Source: Deltaproteobacteria bacterium
GTDB lineage: Bacteria > Myxococcota > UBA727 > VGSZ01
Reading direction: 5' to 3'
Assembly: GCA_016177705.1 (NCBI GenBank)
Contig: JACOUT010000020.1
Location: 178,674-242,673 of the forward strand
Length of the DNA: 64,000 bases
In this document: positions 9,519 through 16,794 of the stretch, one piece after another
Numbering within the stretch: the first letter of the stretch is position 1
How the letters are laid out: every line of letters starts with the position of its first letter
The notes under the pieces: generated by a model
The model's input: only the letters and a program-made list of their open reading frames with translations
Told to the model about the DNA's origin: nothing
Databases searched by the model: none
Program-made: the position numbers and the translations under genes

Positions 9519-10949
9519 GTGACGACGCACCCGCCCCTCGCCAAGCGCCCGCTCATCGCCCTCGTCGCCCTCGCCGCCGCCTCCGCGCTGTGGGCGCTGT
9601 TCCTGTGGGGCCAGCTCATGCTGGTGCGCACGGGAGCGTCGGCCTTCTGTTCGGCAGAGGGCACGGTCGACTGCGCCAGCGTGTGGGACAGCCCGCTCGC
9701 CGTCGCCGTGCACGCCTGGACCCGCGTCCCGGTAGCAGGTTGGGGGCTGATGTGGGGTCTGATGGCATTCGCCATCTCCCTTGCCGCATTGGCCGATCCC
9801 GATCGCGCCATCGGACGCGGCCTGGTGACCTCGCTGCGCCTGATCGCCATCGCCGGTGCCGGGTCAGTGGTAGGCCTGTTGGTCGCGAGCATCGCCGCGG
9901 GGCACATCTGCACCGGCTGCATCGGCACCTACCTGGTGGTCGGCGCGTGGTCGGCGATCGCGTTCGTCGGCACCAAGCAGCTCGGCTTCCCCGAGCCGCA
10001 GCGCGGCGTCGTAGTCACCGGCGTGGCCCTGGTCGCCTCGTACCTGGCGCTCCTTTATCCCGGCGCGAACACGCCGCGCTCGTTGCAGAGCATGGGCAAG
10101 GACGCGATCGCCAAGGTCGCGGACGGCAAGGGTCCAGAGGCCAACGGGGGCCACGACGGCCACGCCCACGGCCCGTCGACGGGACCGACGGCCGTCGAGC
10201 CCGCGCCGATGGGCCCGAGCCCGTTCGACGGCCCCGGCACCGGCGATCCGGCGCGCGACGAGGCGCTCGACGCGCTCATCGCGGAGCTGCCGCCCGAGGC
10301 GCGCCAGCTGCTGTCCGACTTCCTGCTCGAGTACGAGAACGCCAAGCCCGCCGCGCAAGTGCCGGCGCCGCGCGTCGCGCTCGGCGATCCGTCCGGCGCC
10401 ACGCGCGTCGTCGACTGGACCGATCCGCTGTGCCCGCACTGCGCCGACCTGCACGCCGCGCTCGACGAGCTGCGCCGCATCACGCCGGGCGGCTTCGTTA
10501 CCGAGCCGCACCTGTTCCCCCTCGACGGGCTGTGCAACGCTGCCGTCGAGCGCAGGAACGAGAGCGGCGAGGTGCGCTGTCTGGCGAGCAAGGCGCTGGT
10601 CTGTCTCGAGGGTGAGCCCGACAAGTTCGCGCTCGGCCAGAAGGTGCTGTTCGAGAACCAAGCGCAGTTGACGCCGCAGCGGGTCTTCGAGCTGCTCAAG
10701 CCGTTCACCGAGAGAAAGACGCTCGACGCCTGCATCGCCTCGCCAAAGACGCAGGAGAAGCTCGACCTCGACATTGCGGCCGGTCGCGCCAACGGCCTCG
10801 AGGGCACGCCGCTCGTGCTGTTGAACGGTCGCGAGGTCAAGCCCTGGCCACCGCTCATCTACGCGCTCGCCCTCACGCAAGGCAAGACCAAGCACAGCGC
10901 GTTCAAGGTGCTGCCGCCACCGAAAGGGCGCGCGGGACCGGTACGCTGA
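9519..10949 (+). CDS. VKOR - thioredoxin-like (DsbA/DsbG-type) fusion, disulfide bond formation
   Basis: A 476-residue membrane protein. The GTG at 9519 is preferred; an in-frame TTG at 9483 would add 12 residues. Residues ~14-165 form the four-helix vitamin K epoxide reductase domain with loop cysteines C44 and C52 and the quinone-proximal CxxC pair C131/C134 (CTGC). A His/Gly-rich linker (GGHDGHAHG) leads to a thioredoxin-fold domain with CPHC (C305/C308) and a cis-proline motif GTPLVLLNG. VKOR homologs replace DsbB by oxidising a thioredoxin partner and passing electrons to quinone. Here both partners sit on one chain, so the protein probably catalyses disulfide formation in exported proteins. 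That fits the Cys-rich lipoproteins encoded elsewhere in the window. Confidence 0.88.
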   Translation: MTTHPPLAKRPLIALVALAAASALWALFLWGQLMLVRTGASAFCSAEGTVDCASVWDSPLAVAVHAWTRVPVAGWGLMWGLMAFAISLAALADPDRAIGRGLVTSLRLIAIAGAGSVVGLLVASIAAGHICTGCIGTYLVVGAWSAIAFVGTKQLGFPEPQRGVVVTGVALVASYLALLYPGANTPRSLQSMGKDAIAKVADGKGPEANGGHDGHAHGPSTGPTAVEPAPMGPSPFDGPGTGDPARDEALDALIAELPPEARQLLSDFLLEYENAKPAAQVPAPRVALGDPSGATRVVDWTDPLCPHCADLHAALDELRRITPGGFVTEPHLFPLDGLCNAAVERRNESGEVRCLASKALVCLEGEPDKFALGQKVLFENQAQLTPQRVFELLKPFTERKTLDACIASPKTQEKLDLDIAAGRANGLEGTPLVLLNGREVKPWPPLIYALALTQGKTKHSAFKVLPPPKGRAGPVR

Positions 10950-10984
10950 CCGTCGTTCGCACCGAGCGGCGCGCACAAAGCGAC

Positions 10985-11004
10985 GGGCGGGGTCGCCCCC
11001 GCCC
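10985..11004. other. GC hairpin between convergent genes
   Basis: GGGCGGGG and CCCCGCCC form an 8-bp perfect stem around a TCGC loop, midway between the stops of the VKOR fusion and the peroxiredoxin. No T-tract follows on either strand, so it may be a factor-independent pause or bidirectional terminator only in a loose sense. Confidence 0.35.
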
Positions 11005-11034
11005 GACGTCACGCGTGCGCCGTAGTTTCCGCGC

Positions 11035-11631
11035 TCACAGCTCGCGCGCGTGCTCCTTCAGGTACGACGCGACCGCCTGCGGGGTCTCCTTCATCGTCGG
11101 CGTCCCCTTGTGCCAGCCCACCGGGCAGACCTCGCCGTGCTCTTCGGTGAACTGCAGCGCATCGAGCATGCGCAGCGTCTCCTCGACGTTCCTGCCGAGC
11201 GCCAGGTCGTTGACCGTCTCGTGGCGCACGATGCCGCCCTTGTCGATCAGGAAGGTGCCGCGCGCCGCCATGCCCCCTTCGAGCAGCACGCCGTAGTCGC
11301 GCGCGATGGTCTTGTGGAGGTCGGATACCAGCGGGTAGCTGATGGCGGCGATGCCGCCGTCCTCGATCTTGGTGTTGCGCCACGCGCGATGCGTGTGATG
11401 CGAGTCGATGGAGCAGCCGAGCACCACCGTGTTCCGCGAGGTGAACTCCTTGAGGTGGTTCGAGAACGCGAGGATCTCGGTGGGGCACACGAAGGTGAAG
11501 TCGAAGGGGTAGAAGAACAGCACCGCGTACTTGTTCTTCTTGAACTCCGAGAAGGTCAGCGGCTGGATCTCACCGTTCGGCATGGCTGCCTTGGCGGTGA
11601 AGTCGGGGGCCGGTTTCTGCACGAGCGACAT
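11035..11631 (-). CDS. Typical 2-Cys peroxiredoxin (AhpC/Prx1 family)
   Basis: A 198-residue thiol peroxidase that reduces H2O2, organic hydroperoxides and peroxynitrite in the cytoplasm. The start was set at ATG 11631 because AGGAG lies 6-7 bases upstream; an ATG at 11637 abuts the Shine-Dalgarno. The peroxidatic cysteine C49 sits in DFTFVCPTEI with the conserved Pro and Thr, and the resolving cysteine C169 in HGEVCPVGWHKG. The downstream MKETPQAVASYL segment is typical of the family. Length is normal. No AhpF or thioredoxin reductase is adjacent, so the electron donor is unknown. Confidence 0.95.
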   Translation of the reverse strand: MSLVQKPAPDFTAKAAMPNGEIQPLTFSEFKKNKYAVLFFYPFDFTFVCPTEILAFSNHLKEFTSRNTVVLGCSIDSHHTHRAWRNTKIEDGGIAAISYPLVSDLHKTIARDYGVLLEGGMAARGTFLIDKGGIVRHETVNDLALGRNVEETLRMLDALQFTEEHGEVCPVGWHKGTPTMKETPQAVASYLKEHAREL

Positions 11632-11699
11632 GGTCATCTCCTGTCCCGAGGGACCTGTAGTGGCGACGTCGCCCGGACCGGGGTCCGTCGGGCGCCGCC

Positions 11700-13409
11700 C
11701 TAATTTGCTGCTGCAGGTTTGATGGCGCGTCGGCGCGCTCGTTGCACTGCCGGGATCAGCAGCGCCATGCCGAGGATCGAGAGCGCAGCGTCGTCGCCGC
11801 CGGCGCAGGTGCAGCCCCCGGGCGGGTCACCCTCGCCTTCTCCTTCGCCGGCTTCGCCTTCGCCCTCTGCGGGCTCGCCCTCGCCCTCGGCGGGCTCGCC
11901 TTCTCCCTCGCCCTCGCCCTCACCTTCTCCCTCGCCCTCGCCCTCACCTTCACCTTCTCCCTCGCCCTCGCCCTCGGCGCCACACAGGGCAGACGTGAAC
12001 GAGGGCTTGGCGACGGTGAAGCTGTCGATGATCTCCGCGCCGCCGTTGCCAGTGGCGGTCGCCTGCACCGTGGCCGTCAACACGCCTCGGTCGATCTCGA
12101 TAGCCAGGTAGTGATGACTGCCGTCGTACACCAGGTTCGCCTGCTGCTGGTCGAGGTCGAGCACGTCGCCGTCGCAGCCGCCGATGTTGAGGAAGCCGGT
12201 GCAGAAGGTGCAAGCCGAGTCGACGCAGGCGATGTTGTCGAAGCCGGGGATGTCCGTGGTGCGCGCGCCGCCGCCGCCGGTGACGACGTAGGTGGTGCCG
12301 ACAGTGCCGTCGGGCAGCGCGGCCGCCGGGTCGATGGTGTCCTTGTCGCCGGCCGGGAACGAGCGGCCGGTGCCGCCGAAGGCGGCATCGTGACCCCGCG
12401 TTGGCACGTAGCGCTCGTAGTTGTGCGAGTGGCCGTTCAACACCAGATCGACGTCGTGGTCATCGAAGATAGGCGTGAGCACGTGGTTGATGACGCCCAA
12501 GTTGCCCGAGGCGTCTTCCTCTTCGCCGGTGAAGTGGTTGCCGCGCGAGTAGACCGCCTTGTGGAAGAACACGACGCGCCATGGCAGCGCGGTGGCCGCC
12601 AGATCGGCGTCGAGCCAGCCGGCCATCTCGGGCAGCTCGGAGGCGTCGAGGTGCTGCGTGTTGAGCGAGACGAAGTGCACCGGGCCGACGTCGATCGAGT
12701 AGTAGTCCTCGGTGTCGGTGGTGGAGTTGCGCGGCAGCTCGTAGAGGCGGTTGTAGAGCGCGCCGTCGCCGTCCGGATCGCCGGTGTCGTGGTTGCCTTG
12801 GGTGGTGATGGACGGGATGGTCGACCAGGTGGCCTCGGAGGCGCGGATCATGGCGTCCCACTCGTCGGCAACGTCGCCGTTCTTGACCATGTCGCCGGTG
12901 TTGACGAAGAGCTGCGGCGTGAAGGCGAGCGCCTCGCCGATGATGCCCTGGTACAGATCGGAGACGCCCGGCGAGCCGGTGTTGGTGTCGGCGCGGTTGT
13001 CGCCGATGACCACGAAGCGCAGCGGATCACAGCGGTCGTCGCTCATCGTGGTGAACGAGAGCGGCGCTGCCGGTGGCGCCGGGTAGAGGGAGCCGGGCGC
13101 GCCCACGCGGTAGTAGTAGGTGGTGCTCGGCTGCAGGCCCGTCAGGCGCGCCGAGAACGACGTGCCGAGCGGCGCTGGCATGGCGCTCGTGTTCAGCGCC
13201 GGCACCACGAAGGTGGTGACGAGCGCGTCGGGCGTGGTGCCGTAGGCAACTTGGTTGTCGGCGCCAACGTCGCTGTTCCACGACACGCCCATGCTGGTCG
13301 CCGGGTCGGCGAAATGCGTGAGGCGCACGCCGAAGGGCGCGGCCGTCGCGGCGGGCGCGCAGCAGAGCGCGAGGACGACAGGCAAGCCGAGTGGCGACGA
13401 GCGTTTCAT
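11700..13409 (-). CDS. Exported purple-acid-phosphatase-like metallophosphoesterase with Glu-Gly repeat and MYXO-CTERM-like tail
   Basis: A 569-residue protein with a signal peptide (LPVVLALCCAPAATA). Residues ~25-125 form a fibronectin-like purple acid phosphatase N-terminal domain (LTGLQPSTTYYYRVG). The calcineurin-like catalytic core follows: VVIGDNRAD, NTGDMV, TTQGNHDTGD, and GHSHNYERYVP. Residues 479-527 are an almost pure Glu-Gly dipeptide repeat. After that come GGCTCAGG, a hydrophobic helix and an Arg-rich end (RARRR), the layout of MYXO-CTERM/GlyGly-CTERM sorting tails. It is probably a cell-surface phosphodiesterase or phosphatase; the substrate is unknown. Confidence 0.82.
   Translation of the reverse strand: MKRSSPLGLPVVLALCCAPAATAAPFGVRLTHFADPATSMGVSWNSDVGADNQVAYGTTPDALVTTFVVPALNTSAMPAPLGTSFSARLTGLQPSTTYYYRVGAPGSLYPAPPAAPLSFTTMSDDRCDPLRFVVIGDNRADTNTGSPGVSDLYQGIIGEALAFTPQLFVNTGDMVKNGDVADEWDAMIRASEATWSTIPSITTQGNHDTGDPDGDGALYNRLYELPRNSTTDTEDYYSIDVGPVHFVSLNTQHLDASELPEMAGWLDADLAATALPWRVVFFHKAVYSRGNHFTGEEEDASGNLGVINHVLTPIFDDHDVDLVLNGHSHNYERYVPTRGHDAAFGGTGRSFPAGDKDTIDPAAALPDGTVGTTYVVTGGGGARTTDIPGFDNIACVDSACTFCTGFLNIGGCDGDVLDLDQQQANLVYDGSHHYLAIEIDRGVLTATVQATATGNGGAEIIDSFTVAKPSFTSALCGAEGEGEGEGEGEGEGEGEGEGEGEGEGEPAEGEGEPAEGEGEAGEGEGEGDPPGGCTCAGGDDAALSILGMALLIPAVQRARRRAIKPAAAN
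11829..11975 (-). repeat. GAGGGC-type hexamer tandem repeat coding (Glu-Gly)n
   Basis: An in-frame run of hexamers, mostly GAG GGC and variants, interrupted by short EPAEGE units, encodes residues 479-527 of the phosphoesterase. It is a probable extended, acidic spacer between catalytic domain and surface anchor, and a likely site of length variation. Confidence 0.85.
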
Positions 13410-13486
13410 GACGGCGTCGTGCCACGCGCGACCGAAGCTGGAAACGGGGGTCCGGCCGACGTGAAGCGCCGCGCCGGGCAGCCCGG

Positions 13487-13514
13487 TTGACCCGCGGAGG
13501 GCCGCGGGTATGGT
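13487..13514 (+). promoter_or_regulatory. Sigma-70-type promoter of infA
   Basis: TTGACC (13487-13492), 16-bp spacer, TATGGT (13509-13514). It lies in the divergent gap between the phosphoesterase and IF-1 genes and would give a leader of about 45 bases before the IF-1 start. It is one of the few clear housekeeping promoter matches in this GC-rich window. Confidence 0.55.
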
Positions 13515-13566
13515 CCGCGCCGGCGGCCGTTCGCCGCTTGGGTTGCCCCTCGTCCCCGGAGTTGGA

Positions 13567-13785
13567 TTGTCTCGCGAAGATCAGATTGAAGTCGACGGCA
13601 CCGTCAAAGAGGTGCTGCAGGGCGGCATGTTTCGCGTGCAGCTCGAGAACGGTCACGAGGTGCTCGCCTATACCTCCGGCAAGATGCGCAAGTTCACCAT
13701 CCGCATCGTGCTCGGCGACAAGGTGCGCGTCGCGCTGTCGCCCTACGACTTGAGCAAGGGTCGCGTGATCTTCCGCGCCCGCTGA
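13567..13785 (+). CDS. infA: Translation initiation factor IF-1
   Basis: A 72-residue S1/OB-fold protein, exactly the usual IF-1 length when started at TTG 13567 (SREDQIEVDGTVKEVL). A GGAG at 13558-13561 is spaced 5 bases from this TTG. An ATG further upstream (13510) would add 19 residues with no family match and no ribosome site. The conserved segments are VLQGGMFRVQLENGHEVLAY, SGKMRKFTIRIVLGDKV and LSPYDLSKGRVIFR. IF-1 binds the 30S A site and cooperates with IF-2 and IF-3. The gene is not next to ribosomal protein or secY genes here. A promoter (13487-13514) precedes it. Confidence 0.97.
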   Translation: MSREDQIEVDGTVKEVLQGGMFRVQLENGHEVLAYTSGKMRKFTIRIVLGDKVRVALSPYDLSKGRVIFRAR

Positions 13786-13814
13786 TCGACCGGGCCGGCC
13801 GACGGGACAGCCCG

Positions 13815-16040
13815 ATGGGACAGGACGCCGAGCCCCGCTCCCCTGCTCCGCTGATCGCCGCCGCCGGCTTCCTCGCCGCCAAGCTGGTCGCCCTCGGTGC
13901 CGTCGTCGGCAGCGCCCCGCTACGCGCGCTTGCCGCCTTCTGCTGCGGCTTCGCCATGGACGCGGCGCTGGTGCTCGCGCTCGCGCTCGCCGCGCACCTG
14001 GCGCGACGCCACCGGGTCACCAGGGTCGTCGTCACCACGCTCGCCGGAGCGCTCGCGCTCTATGCCGTGCTCAACGTCTACCTGGTGTGGGCCTACAGCT
14101 CGCCGCTCACGCCGGCCATGCTCGCGTACGCGAAGGACGCGGACGTCGCGCTCTTGGCCCCCACGCCGCTGCTCGCGACGGCGGGCGCCGCGCTGCTCGC
14201 GGCCGCCAGTGGACTGGCGGCGCACCGCGCCCTGGCCGCGTCGACGCGCCGCCGTGGCGCGGGCGTCGTGGTCGGCGCGCTCCTCACGGTCGGCCTGACG
14301 GCACACGCGCTCGACGACGGGCGCTTGGCCGCGTTCGGCCTGGAGCGAAACGCCGTGGCCACGCTGGTGGCCGGCACTTTGCCGGAGCGCACCCGCGGGG
14401 CGCGCGCGCCGTGGGACGCTCCGAGCGCCTCGCCGCCGGCGCGCGCGACCGCGCCGGTACCGGTGCGCGCCGAGCACGGGCGCCCGCGCCACGTGGTGCT
14501 GTGGCTCGCCGAGAGCACGGCCGCGCGCTTCGTCTCGCTCACGGGCGGCGATGCGCGCGTCACGCCGGTGCTCGAGTCGCTGCGCGAGCACACGCTGACG
14601 TTCACCGACTACCGCGCCAACAGCCCGGTCAGCGCCAAGGCGATCTTCTCGGTGCTGTGCGGCCTCTTTCCGCTGCCCGAGGCGCAGTTCGAGACGCGCG
14701 CGCTGCCGCGCATCGCCTGCCCGTCGCTGCCCGAGACGCTGACGGCCGCCGGCTACGACGCCGCGCTGTTTCACGGCGGCTACTTCGCCTTCACCGACAA
14801 GCTGGCGCTGTTGTCCGAGCGTGGCTTCCAGGTGCTGATGGACGGCGAGAGCGCGCCCGACCGCGAGCGCTGGTTCACCAACGGCTGGGGCATCGACGAC
14901 GCCGCCATCGTCGAGCACGGCCTCGCCTGGCTGTCACAGCGCGAGGACCCGTCGCGCCCGTCGCTCGCCGTCTACATCCCGCTGCTGCCGCACTACGAGT
15001 ACTTCCTGCCGCCGGGCGTGCCCGAGCCGTTCGGCAAACGCACGCTGCGCGAGCGCTACCAAAACGGCGTGCACTACACCGACGAGCTGTTCGGGCGCGT
15101 CGTCGAGGGCTACCGCGCGCGTGAGATCGAGGACGACACGCTGTTCGTCTTCGTCGGCGATCACGGCGAGGCCTTCGACGAACACCCCCGCAACACGCTG
15201 CACGGCGGCTTCCTCTACGAAGAGAACGTGCGCGCGCCGCTGGTGTTCTACAGCCCGCGGCTGTTCCCGCAGGCGATGGTGTCGGAGCGCCCGGGCTCGC
15301 ACCCCGACCTGGCGCCGACCATCTTCTCGCTCCTCGGGGTGGCGCTACCGAACGGCTTGCAGGGCCAGTCGCTGGTCGACGAGCGCTTCGTGGCGCGGCC
15401 GGTGCCGCTCGGCACCTGGTACCCCGACGCCTTGCTCGGCATGGTCGACGGCGACTGGAAATACTTGCGCTCACCGAGGTCGGGCGCAGAGCAGCTCTTC
15501 GACCTGGCGCGCGATCCGGGCGAGCGCAGCAACGTCGCCACTGCGTTCCCCGAGGTCGCCGACGCGCTGCGCGCGCGCACGCTCGACTGGGCTGAGCGGC
15601 AGCGCGCGCATCTGCGCGGCATGCCCGCGCGCGGCGACGGCTATCTCGAGCGCGCGCACGCGGCGCTGTCGGCCGGCTCACCAGGCGTCGAGGTCGCGCT
15701 CGTCAACGAGCGCGTCTTCAACATGGAGCGGCGCTGCTTGCGCGTGCGCACCAAGCCGGCGGGCGCGCCCCTCGTGCTGCAGGGCGTGCTGGCGCCGCCG
15801 CCGCGCACCGTCGGCGTCGGCCTCACCGATCAGGCGCGCTTCACCAAGGGCGAACAGGTCACGGCCCGCTTCGCTGTCGACGGCACCGACGAGGTCTCGC
15901 TCACCGTCGACGATCGCTTCGAGTCGACCTCGCGGGTACGCGCCCTGCCCGCCCAGCCGGCGGCGCAGGCGAGCGTGCGCATCGAGATCACGAGCGCCGA
16001 CGCGCGTGGCCGAGCCGCGTGCCTCTGGCTCTTTCCCTGA
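13815..16040 (+). CDS. Membrane sulfatase/LTA-synthase-like (alkaline phosphatase superfamily) enzyme
   Basis: A 741-residue protein. About five membrane helices occupy the first ~200 residues, followed by an external catalytic domain of the sulfatase/phosphoglycerol-transferase class. The domain begins HVVLWLAESTAARF. It continues with RANSPVSAKAIFSVLCG (likely nucleophile region), and FVGDHGEAFDEHPRNTLHGG with the metal-binding Asp-His pair. The C-terminal ~140 residues are an extra beta-rich domain. The N-terminal helices and catalytic domain are laid out as in LTA synthase and EptA-type phosphoethanolamine transferases, so transfer of a phosphorylated headgroup onto an envelope glycan or lipid is inferred. 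Its end overlaps the convergent GT2 gene by 53 bases. Confidence 0.75.
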   Translation: MGQDAEPRSPAPLIAAAGFLAAKLVALGAVVGSAPLRALAAFCCGFAMDAALVLALALAAHLARRHRVTRVVVTTLAGALALYAVLNVYLVWAYSSPLTPAMLAYAKDADVALLAPTPLLATAGAALLAAASGLAAHRALAASTRRRGAGVVVGALLTVGLTAHALDDGRLAAFGLERNAVATLVAGTLPERTRGARAPWDAPSASPPARATAPVPVRAEHGRPRHVVLWLAESTAARFVSLTGGDARVTPVLESLREHTLTFTDYRANSPVSAKAIFSVLCGLFPLPEAQFETRALPRIACPSLPETLTAAGYDAALFHGGYFAFTDKLALLSERGFQVLMDGESAPDRERWFTNGWGIDDAAIVEHGLAWLSQREDPSRPSLAVYIPLLPHYEYFLPPGVPEPFGKRTLRERYQNGVHYTDELFGRVVEGYRAREIEDDTLFVFVGDHGEAFDEHPRNTLHGGFLYEENVRAPLVFYSPRLFPQAMVSERPGSHPDLAPTIFSLLGVALPNGLQGQSLVDERFVARPVPLGTWYPDALLGMVDGDWKYLRSPRSGAEQLFDLARDPGERSNVATAFPEVADALRARTLDWAERQRAHLRGMPARGDGYLERAHAALSAGSPGVEVALVNERVFNMERRCLRVRTKPAGAPLVLQGVLAPPPRTVGVGLTDQARFTKGEQVTARFAVDGTDEVSLTVDDRFESTSRVRALPAQPAAQASVRIEITSADARGRAACLWLFP

Positions 16041-16791
16041 CGGTCAGCAGCGCCAGATCGACGCCCGCCTTCGCCATGGCGATCGGCCCGAGGTTGCCGC
16101 CGTGGACCTCGCGCCACTCCTTGAGCGGCAGCTCGACGAACGCCTGGGGGGGCAGGCCGGGGACGTCGTCGTCGCCGTCGAGCAGGCGGCGCAGCAACTC
16201 GACGTCGAACACCCAGCGCGACGCGAAGGGCGCGCGCAGCGCAGACAGCAAGGCCGGCGTGCGGCGAAACGCCTTGGCGCCGCACTGAGTGTCATAGACC
16301 GGCAGGCCGAGCGAGAGCGACGCCGCGGTGGCGAAGGCGCGCCCCAGGTAGTGGCGCAGCGCGCGGCGCTCGATGCGCCGGCCGAGCAGGCGTACGCGCG
16401 AGCCCAGCACCACGTCGACGTCGGGGCGCTCCTCGAGCACATGCAGGATGCGCAGCATCTCGGCCGTGGGCGTCGACAGGTCGGCGTCGAGGTAGCCGAC
16501 GCGCAGCGCGCCGTCGAGCAGCGCAGCCTCGAGCCCGCGCCGCACCGCCTCGCCTTTGCCGCCATTGCTCTCGAGCTCGAGCACGCCGATGCGCTTGGGC
16601 GCCCGCGCCGCCAGCGCGTGGAGACGCGCGCGCGTGTCGTCGGTGGAGCCGTCGTCGACCAGCAACAGCTCGACCCCTTCGGGGGCGAGCAGCGTCAACA
16701 GCGCCTCGTCGTCGAGGCGCGCCGCCTCGTTGAAGCAGGGGATGACGATGACGGCGTGGTGCTCGCGCATGCGGTCTCGGTGGTCCTTCAT
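15988..16791 (-). CDS. GT2 glycosyltransferase, polyprenyl-phosphate glycosyltransferase-like
   Basis: A 267-residue GT-A enzyme of the dolichyl-phosphate glucosyl/mannosyltransferase type. It has the N-terminal VIVIPCFNEAARLD, the nucleotide-sugar motif LLVDDGSTDDTRA, the ESNGGKGEAVRRGL loop, the DxD-like metal site YLDADLSTP, and the acceptor region YDTQCGAKAFRR. No C-terminal membrane helices are seen, so it resembles the soluble or peripheral ALG5/DPM1 type. It should load a sugar onto a polyprenyl phosphate for the GT-C enzymes encoded immediately upstream. Its start is 3 bases after the stop of the ArnT/PMT-like gene. ATG 16791 is used; an in-frame ATG seven codons later is also possible. 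Confidence 0.88.
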   Translation of the reverse strand: MKDHRDRMREHHAVIVIPCFNEAARLDDEALLTLLAPEGVELLLVDDGSTDDTRARLHALAARAPKRIGVLELESNGGKGEAVRRGLEAALLDGALRVGYLDADLSTPTAEMLRILHVLEERPDVDVVLGSRVRLLGRRIERRALRHYLGRAFATAASLSLGLPVYDTQCGAKAFRRTPALLSALRAPFASRWVFDVELLRRLLDGDDDVPGLPPQAFVELPLKEWREVHGGNLGPIAMAKAGVDLALLTVRERARGTRLGHARRRS

Positions 16792-16794
16792 CCC

